Shown in pieces: positions 11,056 through 24,067 of a stretch of DNA of 64,000 nucleotides. Made by a program: the position numbers and the translations under genes. The stretch is from Bryopsis sp. KO-2023 (lineage: Eukaryota > Chlorophyta > Ulvophyceae > Bryopsidales > Bryopsidaceae). Under the pieces are notes generated by a model. That model searched no databases and was not told where the DNA came from. It saw only the letters and a list, made by a program, of their open reading frames with translations. The stretch is from assembly GCA_030272585.1 (NCBI GenBank), contig BSYQ01000001.1, positions 6,448,001 to 6,512,000 on the forward strand, given 5' to 3'. The number at the start of each line of letters is the position of its first letter. Position 1 is the stretch's first letter.

Positions 11056-13751
11056 ATGGCGATGGCTCTGCACAAATACGTTCATGACTTGGGGACCGCA
11101 ATCGACGATAAGGACGGTCAGTGTTAGCCAATCCCCCCCCAGACACACCTATGACACGCTGAATTTCAGGATTCTGCCCATGTGGAGAAAAAAACCTTCT
11201 CCTCTGCGTGGTTGCGATGATATCGATTCTGTCCCGTGCATTGGGTTCTGTATGTTCTGTGTTTGGGGGCTGGAGATCGTCGACTTTCTCCCTTGTGACG
11301 GGCTCGTGTTTCCTCTTTGATTGCAGGGCAGCTTTTCAGAGATATGCTCATCCAGGAACATAACATATCGATGTTGGAAGCATTGGTAGAGAATGTGAGT
11401 CATGATCATCAAAAAACCTGGTACAGCTGATTTTCTCTTTCTTTTTCTTTCTTTAAAAAGAAATAAATTTGTTAAAATTGTTAATAAAATCCGATAAAGA
11501 TGTGTGTATTCCCTCTGTTGTGCAGCCGGTGAGCATAACGCAGCCGTTTATTGTTCGATGTCTGGGGCCGGCACTTCTGGATGAAGGTCAAAGAGAATGG
11601 GTGCAATTCATCACTGGCCATGTGCAGTCCATGCTTGCAGCACATCGGTGAGAAAAAAAAAGGATCAGGAATCATAGCTCCACATTTGTTGCCATGGGAG
11701 CTTGCGATTTTTATTTTTATTTTTTTATGATTTCTGAAGAATATACACAAATAGAGCTATCTGTTTTTTTTTCCCAATATTTCAGGGTTTTTTGGGGAAA
11801 GGGGGAGAAGTCACAGGGTGATAATGAAGGAAAGCGTTCACTGTCTTTGTTGTGCAGGATGGAGTGGGTGGATGCATACGATTATTTAGCGGATGTCATA
11901 TCTGATTGGCTGGAGATCTTCAGAGCTGATCCGATCGGCTGGACGAAAGATCCCATGCGGCAAGTCACTCTCAATTTGGAAAACTTCGCGACCTTTGCAG
12001 ACACAGCAATGAATCGAAGGAGCGAAAATAGACAAAAGGTCAGTGGGAGCTTGGAGGGGAAAACAAAACATATTGACAGTTTGCATATATCTTGTTCGTG
12101 CATTCGTGTACTTAAATGGCAATTTATTTTTATTTGGGGGGGGGGCAGTCTTTTAGATTTGAGATTGAAAATGAATGCTGATGTTAATGCCAACAAGAAA
12201 CAGCAGTAGTTGGATTTTTTTGGGGGAGGGTATGCACTTGATTCTTCCTGGTTTTTAAAGTTTGATTATGGGGTTCTGAATCAAAATTCTGGGTGAAAAA
12301 AAAGCTGAGAAAGGATGATCGCTGACCGACAGCATTGGGCCGCCTTTGTTTCTTTTTTTTCCCTTTTTTTTCCCCTTTTTTCTTTTTTTTTGTTGTGGCT
12401 GAGGTTGTGATCAGGGGGTGCTTGCAGGGAAAACCCTCCAGAACGTGTTTGGAGCGACTTGCAATTCCAAAGAGAGGGAAAAACGATTGGTGTCCTTACA
12501 CGTGGCGAACGTTTTCTTCAAAGTGCATTTCAAACTCAACATGCTGCAGATGTGCAAGCACTTGATAAAAACCTTTCAGACAGCAACCTTCAATTTGGAC
12601 GAATTTCCGCTGGCCGACAGAGTGACATACAGTTATTATGCTGGGAAGCTGGCGCTGGTCGAGCAGGAGTACAGAGAGGCGAAGGAGCATTTGGAATACG
12701 CTTACAAATGGTGCATGAGGGTTGCTGAAGGAAATGTTCGAAAAATCTTGAAGTGTTTGATTCCGGTGAGTAAATTGATCTCGATATATTTCCAAATATT
12801 TAAACAACCATTTTGAAAATACTTTTTTTTTATTCTTCATTTTTTTTTTTTTCCTTTTGGGGGGGGGGGGGGGGAGAATGAGGAGGAAAAACAGTGGTGC
12901 GAAAACGCCACACAATCTCACAATTTAACACCATCTGTTTTTGTTTTTGTTTTTTTTTTTTTTTTTCCGCAGAGAGTGTTAAGTTCTTCCACATTTCTTT
13001 CTTTTATGAAATATGTATTTTTTTAATTTCTTCATGTTGATTCGGAATTTTTTTTTTTCACTTTTTACAGCTCAGAATGCTGGGAGGGGTTCCCCCCACA
13101 CGAGCCTTGTTGGAGAAATACAGGTTGGGGGTTTATATCGAGCTCGCAGATGCCATGCGGAATTCAAACATAGGAAAATTCGAGCTGGCGGTGAAGGCCA
13201 ACAGGAGCGCTTTCGTAAAAATGGACACAAGTCTGCTGGTAGAAAGATTGAAATTCGTTTCATACAGACAGGTGAGCTCAGTCGCACCATAGACATTGTC
13301 AGGTTTCGACATGCGCCGCACAATTCTTGTGGTTTCAACAACTGACAATTGTTTCGGCCACAAAATGGCAAAAACGATTTTTACCAAGCTGATTTTTGGG
13401 CCACAAAAGGGCATCATCCACCCGAAGTTTGATCCGAGGAACAAAGCTGATTGTCTGACATGCGGGTGGGTTGGATTTTTTGCTGACCAGATTCTTCGGG
13501 TGGTGGTTCGAGTGCACAATGAGATGGTATCCAAAGAGAGGCGGAACAAGGTGCCGTTGGTGAATTTCGTAGTTGCGATGAAGCTGAAAGGAGCGGACAT
13601 CTCCATGAACGATGCTCTGTGCATAATGGCCAGCATGATTTCGCAAAACTACCTGAAAGGATACGTGTCGTTTTCGCACAAGCAACTCGTCTTGGCGCCC
13701 GATCCGTTTCCAGGTTTCGATGAGATTCAACATGCAGTGATGGAATTATAG
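11056..13751 (+). CDS. PCID2: PCID2/Thp1-family PCI-domain protein (TREX-2 mRNA export)
   Basis: Seven exons (11056-11116, 11327-11394, 11526-11647, 11858-12038, 12415-12765, 13071-13271, 13491-13751) join in phase and give 414 residues, close to the family's ~400. The strongest matches to PCID2 are VFFKVHFKLNMLQMCKHLI, RVTYSYYAGKLALVEQEY, LRMLGGVPPTRALLEKYRL, VERLKFVSYRQ and the winged-helix end (VNFVVAMKLKGADISMNDAL, then YLKGYVSFSHKQLVL). In yeast and animals the protein binds Sac3/GANP and Sem1/DSS1 in the TREX-2 complex, which couples transcription to mRNA export at nuclear pores. Introns carry long T and G tracts, including more than 14 G at about 12860. The intron 13272-13490 has an open frame downstream but begins with an in-frame TAG. 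Confidence 0.93.
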
Positions 13752-14783
13752 AAGCGTTCATGAGAGGAGTTTTTTTGGGGGAGAGGCTCTAGTGTTTTTC
13801 GGGTGGTGGGCGGTCTTGTTTGAAATGTTGATAGAAAATTTCAGAAGCTGGTTTGAAAATAGGGACCACAGTTGATTAGATTTGCAGCATGTGTTTAATC
13901 TTAGGCATGAAAAAATGACCTCATGCAAAAAGAAAGCTGTTCATCATTTCCATTTGCAGGCATTGTGCTCCACTCCCATTAGCATTAAGAGCTGCTGGTT
14001 AAGATGCGAGAAAAGTTCTTGATCAGAGAAAATCCATACAATTTCCCTTCCTTTTTTTCTTGAACTGACTGAAATCTCAACCACCCATTTATTGCTCTGT
14101 TCCCTTGTAGATTTAGTTGAGTTGATGCTGCTATCAGCAGTATCTTGTGAAGCATTGGTTGTAGTCATCAATTCATTTTCTGGAAGAGGTCCTACCCGAG
14201 GAGCCATAAAACACACATCCATTGCCACCAATCTTATGAATTGGGATTTTTGAGTTTGATACAGCCATATCTAGTTGGGACTGGAAGGAATTATGTGGAA
14301 CATTGGACCTCAGGTTTAAAGCAAAATTTTATTTGTTGCGAGACAGTCTTGTCTGCATTTGCGAAACAACAAAAAGGATCGTGGAAAAGTCATGAGGATC
14401 AAAACGATAATCGTATTAAACTGCCTAAATCCAACAAGTACATATGGAAAAGGCTCCAAAAACAGGATAAAAATACATTTTTGACACAATAATGTTGAAG
14501 CAAGGTTGAAAGAGAGTTTGCATGGGGAAAAATCACATTGGATGGATATCCACGGATTCCAGCCTTGTGCGCAACTCCTCCTGACACAGGCGGAAATTCT
14601 TATCATCGATGGAAGGAGACAGAATCCGCCGTGGCTGATCTCTTCCTGATGCTGGGACATCAACTGCGACCACCACAAACACACACACAGTACCACCTTT
14701 TCCCCCATCTACAACTGATGCTTTCCCGCCAAGAATTTGTTCCATTTAGAGGGGGGTGCAGGGGATCCATTCCTTGTAACTCA
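13752..14783. other. Convergent intergenic region, no supported gene
   Basis: Lies between the ends of PCID2 (+) and the DUF1802 gene (-). A minus-strand frame at 13944-14231 (95 codons, with ATG) has mixed amino-acid composition and could be an unrecognised small gene or exon. Nothing else supports it. Confidence 0.35.
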
Positions 14784-15821
14784 TCAGGCATTTGTGAAAA
14801 AAAAACGAGAGGACATAGGCATCTGGAGCCATGTGGAGCACTCACCCCACGAAAAACATCCAAAAAAGTCCTCATCGGACAGTAAGTCGACAGGGGGATC
14901 GATGGTGTAGCATCTCACTTCCATTATGGTGATTGCTCTGTTTTCTTGCCATTTCAGTCGCTTTTGGATGTACTCATCCGTCCAGATATGGAGCCCACGC
15001 AAAGCATCCAGACAGCTCTTATCGTGGGTGGTCCACGCTTGAGTGACATGTGCGACCTGACGTAACGGAATGCTGCGCAGCTTCTTGGGATCGAATTCAA
15101 ATTCCTGGTGCGATTCCAAAAAGCTGTTTCTTAATCAGCTGCAGTAGCAACCCCCCTCACCCCACACTTGAAAGACAACCTCATCCACAACCACTCTTTT
15201 TCAAATTGTTCATACTCGTGCAGTGAAGACGCTATTTTTTGAAGGGATGAGAAAATGTAGTTTTTAGATAACCCCCCAACATTTTTTTCCTGCACCTTTG
15301 CGTACTGTTCGGCGATCTCTGGATGCACCATCTTCGCATCAGCATGGAATGCGGTAGGAAATAGCAAGAAATTTTCTGCCTTTGGAGAAAATCTTGGCTC
15401 CCGGATACCACCCTTTCTCACCAAAATCTACATCAACGATGAGTCAAACCGATTATCATCTTGCACCAACCAACTTGCCCAATTCATACTCCTCCATGTT
15501 GGCACTGTCTACTTCGAGAAAATAAAATTTGACATCCCTCCCCTATCCTTGAGATTCAATCAATCATTCATTTCATTTATGAAAAATTTGCTGCATGCAT
15601 CCTACCGTTTGCAATCCATCTCCCACCGCCGCCACCGTCACGGACCACTCCTTGAGGGCGACGCTTACGTCAGACAACTCGACATCTTGAGCCTGGTGGT
15701 TGGAAGAATGCGTGCGATGCACCCGATTGTCGACTCTCCCTGAGCATCGACGATTTCGCGGCGGTGAGGGAAAGAATCTCACAACGCGAGAGGACGCAGA
15801 ACATTGGGCCGGAATCTGCAT
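14784..15821 (-). CDS. DUF1802 family protein with an N-terminal extension
   Basis: Three proposed exons on the minus strand (15821-15606, 15427-15180, 15129-14784) sum to 269 residues in phase. DUF1802 landmarks appear in order: VALKEWSVTVAAVGDG, then ILVRKGGIREP, ENFLLFPTAFHAD, then HVTQAWTTHD, HIWTDEYIQKRLKW and VRCYTIDPP with a final FFGCFSW. The family is known from cyanobacteria, other bacteria and plants, and its function is unknown. The roughly 40 residues before VALKEW are rich in Arg, Ser and Pro and could be a plastid transit peptide, which would fit a cyanobacterial origin. The start ATG at 15821 is the most plausible in frame; one at 16073 is also open. The 50-bp last intron is less certain. 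Confidence 0.75.
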
Positions 15822-15994
15822 TCTGTGGTGCGATCCACAATCGTCGATTGTCAATCGACGATCGTAAGAAGAGTGAGATTTGGAGAAGATGACACACACA
15901 CGCTTGGTGTGGTGGATTTCTGGCACAAGTTTCTGTAGTCGGTTTTCTGCCGATTTGGTTGTGACGATGAGTTCACAGTGCGCGGGGAGCAACT
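15822..15994. promoter_or_regulatory. Likely bidirectional promoter between DUF1802 and FKBP20-2 genes
   Basis: About 170 bp, locally CG-rich, between the divergent start codons. Both genes appear to encode plastid proteins, so co-expression from a shared promoter is plausible, but that is inference. A TCGACGAT/ATCGTCGA-type inverted word occurs at about 15840-15870. Confidence 0.35.
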
Positions 15995-18106
15995 GTGCCC
16001 AAGTTCGCCCACCTCGACAGTGTGCTAGGCGCCGAGTCTCCTGTGCAAGCTCAGCTGCTGGCAGGTACGCCAAGTCGCATATTGTCTTCGGAGCACTTCA
16101 AAGCAAACTGCCGCTTGATTTCACAGCATCCGAACTGCGGTTCTGTCACGCACAGGCCGACGACTTCGACGACAAGCGGCTGCGAAAAGGTGGGTAGGTG
16201 TTCTCTTTACATGAATACGCGCGCACTTCGTGCTCGACGTTTCGGTTTGTCCATTTGATCAACTCTCTTCTATGATCTGCAGCGCTCCAGTCGCCGAGAT
16301 GTGTTGCATGTGGCGGCGGCCGCCGCCGCCCTCCCCTTCAGTTTTTCCAAGAACGCCTGGGCCGCTGTGACGCAAGAGGTGCGTTCAGCGTCGATCTGTG
16401 AATGTATCGCTTTTTCTTGTCATTAAAATCCAAGCCAATAGAGAAAACGATCAATTCGATGAGGACGTCGCACATTCGTCACGAATTCAAGTGTCACATG
16501 AACGAACATGCTCACTTTTACGACTTTCTCCAATGAAAATCCTGAGTGCATGGTGGATGGGTGTTGAACCAGGAAGGAGAGACAATTTACATTGACTTGG
16601 AAAGAGATACGAAGCTGAGCCCTGCACAAAAACAGGTGGGGCAAGATTTGTTGGGTTTCAATCTATCTTAAGGTCGAATTGATTGCGCAGTGCAATGGGA
16701 ATTAGCCAATGATAGAACGATAAAATGGCTGATGTGGTTAGAAATGTTTCTTGAAGAAGATTCTGTATTTGGAGTCTCCTTGTTGTTGCATTGGAGTCAT
16801 CTCACAAATTCTGTTTCAGATTCTTCATTCCCCGTAAAACCAATCGAGCTAACTGAACTTCCATTTGCAGAAAAATTGTTCAGTGTCAAAAGATGCCTAC
16901 CACAGTCAACTGTGCTGAATTGCCAATCTCAAGTCTGTTTGTTTTTCTACTTTTTGCCATGGACATCCTGTGGTTCAGTCGGTGATTTCCTCCAAAGTTT
17001 TTTTTGAATTGTGACCAGGTTTTGTTGAACAACCTAAAGATTCAAAGGCAAAATCGAGTTCCAGAAGGCTTCCCGAGTTTCGTGAGAGAAGGTTTCGACA
17101 TCAAGGTGTTGGCAAGTGGATTCACTCAAGATGAAAGTGGGTGAGAACCGAGAAGGAGAAAATAAATTAAAACAAATCCTTTAAAAAAAATCACTTGTTC
17201 GATCCAGTGTTCTGCATGTGGCCTCCTTTTTGGAAATCAACCTCCAGTTTCTTTTTTTTAATTTCTGACCGACCCCAGTGGTGTCTGTTTGTCTGTTTCA
17301 GTTTGATTTACAAGGATTATAAAATTGGGGATGGGCCCTATCCTCAAGATGAACAGCAAGTGACATTCGAGTACACCGGATTCAACGAAAGCGGGGCCAG
17401 AATCGACAGCACTTACTTGAAAGGGTACCCGGCCCAGACTAGGCTAGGATTGAATGGCCTCATTCCAGGTGAATTTTCCACCTCCTAGCTAGGTTGAGTC
17501 GAAGCTCACCCCCCCCCCCCCAGAAAAAAAAAAAAATGAAAATGAAAAAATGAAAAAAACTGAAAAAATTAAGCCTCATTCGCGGTGTTTGTGAAATCGC
17601 ATCGTCAATCGATCCATTTTCTTTTGATTTTTTAGAAAGTACAAAATTTGTTGAAAATCTTTCAGAATTTTTTTAAAAATGTTCTGAAAATGTGCATGTA
17701 TGATTGGCGGTGTCACATGTGGGGTTAATCTAATATTGTTTCGTGCGAGGGCATCCCTCGGCTGAATTGCAGTTGTTGTGTGCCTTAACTTTTCTTACCT
17801 ATCACTCTCTCTCAACAGGATTCGAGTTGGCATTGAAAAGTATGAGGGTAGGGGGCCAACGGAGAGTGATCATCCCGCCAGAGCTTGGACCTCCAGTCGG
17901 GCCTCAGACATTCTTCAGTGCAAAGCAGTGCGAGGTAACGCTCGTCCAAATAATTATGCCAACTTTTTTTTGCCCCCTTGGTCTGTTGTTCCCAGCATTG
18001 AGTTTACTTTATTCTGTGGTGGCAGGTTTTTGACATAGAATTGACTGGAGTGAAATCGTGCAGAAGGACACAATTTGCGATGTTTTCTGGAGTCACGTGC
18101 GAATGA
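15995..18106 (+). CDS. FKBP20-2: FKBP20-2-type thylakoid-lumen immunophilin
   Basis: Seven exons (15995-16189, 16283-16378, 16573-16635, 17019-17140, 17302-17468, 17819-17934, 18026-18106) join in phase and give 279 residues. Exon 1 encodes a Ser/Thr-rich transit peptide. Exon 2 opens with twin arginine SRRDVLHVAAAAAALPF and ends FSKNAWA, a Tat-type lumenal signal with an A-x-A-like cleavage site. The PPIase core reads GLIYKDYKIGDGPYP, VTFEYTGFNESG, RLGLNGLIPGFE and IIPPELGPPVG, and the C-terminus is VKSCRRTQFAMFSGVTC. The last two cysteines correspond to the redox-active pair reported for Arabidopsis FKBP20-2, which is needed for photosystem II supercomplex accumulation. No secretory signal precedes the transit peptide, which argues for a primary plastid. 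Confidence 0.93.
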
Positions 18107-18600
18107 TGTCTGTGTTGTTTTTTTCCTTGCATCGAGTTGCATCTTATTGCCTTGTTTCAGTTTTGATATTGCAGCACTGTGGTTTCATCCAAATTCCTGC
18201 ATGTAACGAATGCTTTCCTGAACAACAGAGCTTGTAAGAAGAAGGGATGTCATGAAATGGATTCGATCAAGGACCCACTCACTGTCAGAGCCAGCAGATT
18301 TTGCAGACGTAGTCATTCAATGTTCGACTCGAAGAAATAAAACCACTGCTCCCAAGTGTACAATACTTCAATCCAAGACAGAATAACACTTTCTCAACTA
18401 CTGAAATCCACAATATCCAAACAATCCCCCCCCCCCCCTTTTTCCCCTCTGTTTTTCCCTCTGTTTTTCCCTTCATATCCCCCGCTCACTAAAAAGAAGA
18501 TTCCACACTCAATAATTCCACCTCCTCAATATTCCTTTTTGCAACAGCTCCTGGTGTTCATCTGCATATCTATCGATCAAGGAAGATCGGGTTGGGTCAA
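18107..18600. other. Convergent 3' intergenic region
   Basis: Separates the stops of FKBP20-2 (+) and the HMT1-like gene (-). Contains a run of more than 12 C at about 18425. No gene signal was seen. Confidence 0.5.
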
Positions 18601-21600
18601 TCAAATGTCTGACATGGAAGCGAATGATTTGTCATTGGTGATGGAAGACTCCTGTTGTTTCGTCCACATTTCTGCATAGAGCCCGTTCTGTGCCACAAGC
18701 TGTGGATGGGAACCGATTTCCACCACCTCTCCGTCCCTCATCACGACAATCAAATCTGCATCCATTACGGTGCTGAGTCGATGTGCCACCACCACTATCG
18801 TCCGCTTTTGCCTCAGCTGAAACATGGCTTCCTGCAAAACCCACAGCCACTCACCTCAAATCATTTCCTGGTACTATATTCATGAAATATACATACATAT
18901 ATATTCGACAAGGAGCACCAGGATTTCTTAGACATTTAAGCGTTTCCACAGAGAACTGTAATGAGAGAGAGTTACAGTTCAGCACAAAGATTCTCAACGG
19001 CATCCAACCTGCAGTTTCTTTTCGGTGATGCTGTCCAGAGCGGACGTAGCCTCATCCAACAGCAAAATCGGCGTGTTTTTGAGCATAGCTCTAGCGAATG
19101 CCACTCTTTGCTTTTCTCCCCCACTTAATCTCAATCCTCTTTCCCCCACCACCGTCTCGTATTTGGCGGGGAATCTTTCCACGATTTTATCATGGATGGC
19201 CGCCATTTTTGCAACTTCTATGACCTCCTCGTCCGAAGCATTCACATCCCCGTAACGGATGTTGTTCATGATGGTGTCATTGAACAGAACGGTGTCTTGA
19301 GGGACGTACGACATGGCTCGTTGAAGCGATTTCTGCAGCTCACAAATTTCTGGAATCATGATTGAAAAAAAATGATTGACCAAAAGATTTCCCCCATGTG
19401 TGGGAATTTGTTATGCCGTTTTTGAGGATGCATGCCAACTTGGTCCCTCTTTCTTATTCCACAAGCTCTACCCGAAAAATCCACATACCTGGGTCACATC
19501 ATCCACATTCTGACCGTCAATCTTCACCGACCCCGAGTTCGTTTCGTAGAGTCGAAACAGCAACCTCAACACGGTGGATTTCCCACTTCCGGTGCTGCCC
19601 ACGATCGCAATCGAACCCCCTCCATTCACTTTGAAAGACACCCCATCCAGAATCGGGCGATCCGCATGGTAGCTGAAAGAAACATCATCGAATTCGATCT
19701 GGCCCTCTTTGACTTTCAACGGTTTGGCATCAGGAGCGTCTTTGATGCTGGGCAACTGGTCCATCAAATCGAACATGTTCTCCATGTCTGTGGCGTTGTT
19801 TTGAATCATGCGATAGTAGGTCCCCAGGAAATTGAGGGGAGCGTACAGCTGGCGTAAGAGGGTCAAGAAAACGGTGACATCCCCCACACTGATCTCTCGT
19901 CGAACGACCGAGCGCACGCATAAAAGGATTCCACCAATCATACCTGAAAAAAAACGCAGTTAGAAAATCAAAACATCATTTCACCAATCATAGCTGAGAA
20001 AAAAAATGCAACTGACAAATCAAAACATGAAAATAAGTAATCAAGAGATGTCTTCGAGCAAACTCAGCAGCAAACTTGGAAAATCAATAATGACAGGATT
20101 ATATTTCCTGAGGGTTAAGGTTCAAAAGGTTTCTCGATCGTTTTTAAAAAATAATCTTTTTCTTAACGGTTTCGGTAGTCTGCTACGAACATGAGGGAAA
20201 AAACAATGCCCCACATCATGTCGTGAAACTTTTTTTTTAGTATTGAAAATCGCATGAATGAAAACACACCAGCCACCATGACCAGAGATTGCAGGACGTT
20301 CAGCAAGAAGAACATCGACATCCATTTGAACTCGATTTTCTGATAATCGGCCACCACGCTGCAAAACTGCTGGATTTCATAATCCTCGTTGTTGAAATAC
20401 TTGACGGTTTCGTAGTTCAGCAATGCATCCGTGGCTTTGAAGCTTTTTTCGTTGTCCCTTTTGTTGAGCTCTTGCTTCAGGGTCCTTCGCATTTCTGACA
20501 GATACACCGTCAGGGGCAAGTATATGGCCAGAGTGACGATGATGATGATGCCGATCCATCCTTGAACGAATGCACAGACGTAGATGATTGCTATCACCAT
20601 GTCTACCAGCTGGGATATGCCAAAAGCAGTAACAGCCATGTCAAAACCCGGTGCGTTCGATTGGGAAATCGGTACAGAAATCCACCAAAGAGAGAAACAG
20701 AGGTAAAAAATGGTGTAAAAGCCTCCACTTGCTTTTCGACCAACTAAACTTAGGATCATAAATCACACGATAATCGGATGTTGGATTAATGTCGCTTTCA
20801 CTCTCAATTTTTTGAAAATAAAAATAAAAACATAATATATTTATTTATACATAAAAGTTTCAATTTCTGGAGGTTCTTGGCGAAAAACATCAGCCCTCAC
20901 TAACCACACACAACAAAAAACAGGAAAAGGTGAGCGGATCCCTCACCTGTGGCCCGACATTGAAAACGACCGTCGACAGGACAGACTGAATCGCTGCTGT
21001 GCCCCTATCCATCACACGAATGACCTCTCCAGTTTTCCTTTCCAGATGGTACTTCAGATCGAGGTTCAAAACGTGAGAAAACAGCTCCGCGCTGATTCGT
21101 CTGTAAGCATCCTGGGTGATCGGGAAAAATAAATACTGCCGAGCACTCGACAGAATGCTGCCTGTGCCAGTTCCTGTCCCGGTAAAGAACAAAGCAATCA
21201 GGTACAGCATTACCCAGGGGTATAATGCCTACACCAAAAAAAAACAAAAACAAAACAAGCGGTCTGTATGAGTAGTCGGACACCCTCCGTCAAATCATGC
21301 CAAAAGACATGTTTCGGCTTTCCTGCTGAAACTTCTTTTTTGTTCTTCTTTGGACTATATATTTTTTTGGAACATCTGGTGGTGGTGGTGGTGTTTAGGA
21401 CTGGACATGCTTGGGTTTCATTGTTTGGCACTGGAGCCTGATTTCTTTCACACAGTCCCAGCTCATCTGAGCTTTTTTAGTGCCATATTGTAATTTGGAG
21501 GGAAATTCAGTCTATTTGTATCGAGGGCATCCGCTTATCGACATTGATATGGATCTACACACAGTTCAACTTTCTTGGCCAGATTTTTTTTCGACCCTTG

Positions 21601-22817
21601 TTTCAAGCAATTGCATGAGCAACCTCACATTCAGTACGAACTCACCTCCCCAAATCCACCTTTCGTGGCTTCCAACAGCAATCTCCCTGGAGTCGACCCA
21701 ACAGGCGCTGTGCTGATTTTTGCCAGAACGTTGATAACTTTTCCGTAGAAGATTGCTACGGACAAGTTTATCCCCCTCACACAAATCAGCAAAATGATGC
21801 ACACGATGACTCTGAATTGCAGCCCCCAGGTCTTGGGCCAGACATACAGCAAGGCTCGGGCAAACAGCTCCAGCCAGCTTTGCCCTCTCTTAGCATCACC
21901 GTTTTCCACGTCTCGATACGTTACATCGATGAACGGCTGCTCCTCTTCTGACGGCGGCCTTCAGGACATCAACGAAAACTGTGAAGGTTTATTCTTGGAT
22001 AGTTTGATGTGGGCAGTTTCAAAAAAGTTCTTGCCTTGTGTTAAACTTCGCTCACAAATCTACTTACGTTCGTTCCTTACTTGCGATCAAACGTGGCATC
22101 GGGTTCCAAAAAGTAAATGGAGCGGGGTGGATTTGACCAGCTCAGGCATGATTTCTATGCTTTCTGTGGGGATAAGAAATTACTAATGGCATCAATGAGT
22201 AAGGCTGATTGGAGTTTGATCAGGTAGATCCCTCCGACTGAGTGTTTTCGAGAGGAATGACTTCTTTTTCGCGCGTTTTTGCACCTTGATTGCTCGATTA
22301 TGATGATCGCTGTCGACGCCAGCGAGCCCACGACGATCGCCCCCAATCCCAGCCACTCGACCCACTCAACGCTGTCCAGCAGCCGCCAGTATCTGGCAAA
22401 AAACGCAAGCCCGCAGCCCCAATACACCACCACCCCAAACACCGCCACCGTCCTCACCCTCACAGGGATCCACAAAGCATAGCCCCAGGAAAGCACCCCC
22501 AAAGTGAGCAGCCAACTCAACACCATCCCGACGTTAAAATACCACTCGAACGGACTGGTTCGAGGGTGTGGGACCGACAATACAGTGATCCATGCGACGT
22601 GAATCGCGATCAGTAAAACTGTTAACAAGGCGTTCGCGAAGCGCGCGGTGCCCAAGCTCAACCTCCGCCTTGATCGCTCCCGACACAATCGATTCACCAA
22701 ACTGCACTGTCGATAAGCCACCACCAAAGCGACGGGAAGAAGCATCGTCGCTCCGACGGTTTGAAAAACACACGGAGCATAGCTCCAGACGTCCGTCGGA
22801 CCCGCTCCGCACCACAT
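18601..22817 (-). CDS. HMT1: ABCB6/HMT1-type half ABC transporter
   Basis: Seven exons on the minus strand (22817-22285, 21958-21646, 21228-20947, 20609-20270, 19943-19489, 19332-19009, 18831-18601) join in phase and give 825 residues; animal ABCB6 has about 840. Exon 1 encodes the extra N-terminal membrane domain (TMD0) typical of ABCB6/HMT1. Family-specific stretches are [50 protein letters not shown] and MFDLMDQ. The nucleotide-binding domain is complete: Walker [10 protein letters not shown], signature LSGGEKQR, Walker [13 protein letters not shown] and H-loop VVVAHRLS. Relatives transport porphyrins or glutathione/phytochelatin-metal conjugates at vacuolar, mitochondrial or plasma membranes. 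Substrate and location cannot be read from sequence. It is divergent from the DUF3082 gene. Confidence 0.94.
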
Positions 22818-23233
22818 GCCAGATATTCTCAGACAACCTCCTGCGTGTTTCGAAGGGGAAAAAAGTCACGTCGGTGATCCCGCTCAATCTCTGAAACGCT
22901 CAAGCACCCCCGACTGCGTGTGTCGTCCCGTTCCAATAGACGAAACAACAGGAAGAGGAAAAGGTCCCGCCTTTTTGCGCGATGAGTGGAAACGATTTCC
23001 AATACTTCGTAAGTGGGAGTACATCACACTTAAATTCTGACGCAGGGTTCAAATTTGATTTGTACGAGGTTTTAAATGATCACACATCCACCAAATCAAA
23101 TCAAATCATGATTACACACCAAAAACATCCTTCCCTCGTACACACAAGCAGGACGAGGATACGGTACAGGGGTCGTCCTTTCGACAGATTTGTCATCCCT
23201 TCAGCTGTGAGTCAGTGCGTTGATCGACTGTAA
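22818..23233. promoter_or_regulatory. Intergenic spacer between divergent HMT1 and DUF3082 genes
   Basis: 416 bp holding the upstream regions of both genes. The part next to HMT1 is CG-rich, and the centre contains a CAAATCAAAT direct repeat near 23094. No defined promoter motif is claimed. Confidence 0.4.
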
Positions 23234-24067
23234 ATGGGTTTGATTACCCAGCCTTGGGCTCTTCTTCCCACAAAACATCCTCCGCTCAAAATGAGGTCTT
23301 CAAAACCCCTCCTGACTTTCAGTGGCGCTCCCATCCCCCTATGTCTCAAACCTGGAGCACTGGGGTTGTCGACCGCCCGCCGAAATACCGTCCTCAGAAG
23401 CTGGGCTGACGAACCTTCCATCGCGCCATTGACGTCTCTGGTGTCGGACGTTGCGCAGCTTGGAACGCTGGCTTTGATCGCCCCTCTGCCAGCTTTAGCA
23501 GATGGTGTTTCGTACAACCCGGCGGCAGGGGACGAATTTCTCACCAACTTGACCGGGGTGTTGTACGTCGGACTGGTGGGATACTTTCTCTACAGAGTTT
23601 TGGGCAGACGAGCCAAACGCTTCACCGAGGAGAGCATCCGCGGAAAACCCAGTTCCGAGCCCCAGAAACGCGTTGGCGAACAGAAAACCGTAACGGTCTC
23701 GGATGCCTTCCTGGGGGCGTCGATCGCTGGCAGCCTTTCCGTGGTCTTGTTCTTTCTCACGTCGAACGTCGATTCTCTGGTGATGCAAGCGGAACTGCCC
23801 GACCAGTACACGGCGAGAAACATAGCCATCACGCTAAGGACGGTCGTCAGGGGGATATTTTATCTCGCCACGTTCGTGTTTGGGTTGAACGCGGTCGGTT
23901 TGCTTGGATTGGGCGTTCAGATTGTGCTGGACCCGTCAGTGGGGGAACCGGAGGCTCTGCCAGACGATCCTGTCTTACCCAAACTGCCCAAGGTGTCCGT
24001 TACTTCGGATCCAGAAGATATTCGACGGGCGTTCGACAGAGTATCAAGAAAAAGCAAGGAGGAATGA
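23234..24067 (+). CDS. Plastid DUF3082 membrane protein
   Basis: A single exon. From ATG 23234 it encodes 277 residues; a second in-frame ATG at 23291 gives a more typical transit peptide (MRSSKPLLTFSGAPIP). The mature part starts after an A-x-A-like site (PLPALADGVSYNPAAGDEF) and has one hydrophobic helix (LTGVLYVGLVGYFLYRVLG). It then has the DUF3082 region, AFLGASIAGSLSVVLFFLTS followed by NIAITLRTVVRGIFYLATFV and FGLNAVGLLGLGVQIVLDP. DUF3082 is shared by cyanobacteria and plant plastids; no biochemical function is established to my knowledge. The acidic C-terminus contains EDIRRAFDRVSRK. It probably sits in the thylakoid or inner envelope membrane. It lacks introns, unlike its neighbours. 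Confidence 0.85.
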   Translation: MGLITQPWALLPTKHPPLKMRSSKPLLTFSGAPIPLCLKPGALGLSTARRNTVLRSWADEPSIAPLTSLVSDVAQLGTLALIAPLPALADGVSYNPAAGDEFLTNLTGVLYVGLVGYFLYRVLGRRAKRFTEESIRGKPSSEPQKRVGEQKTVTVSDAFLGASIAGSLSVVLFFLTSNVDSLVMQAELPDQYTARNIAITLRTVVRGIFYLATFVFGLNAVGLLGLGVQIVLDPSVGEPEALPDDPVLPKLPKVSVTSDPEDIRRAFDRVSRKSKEE

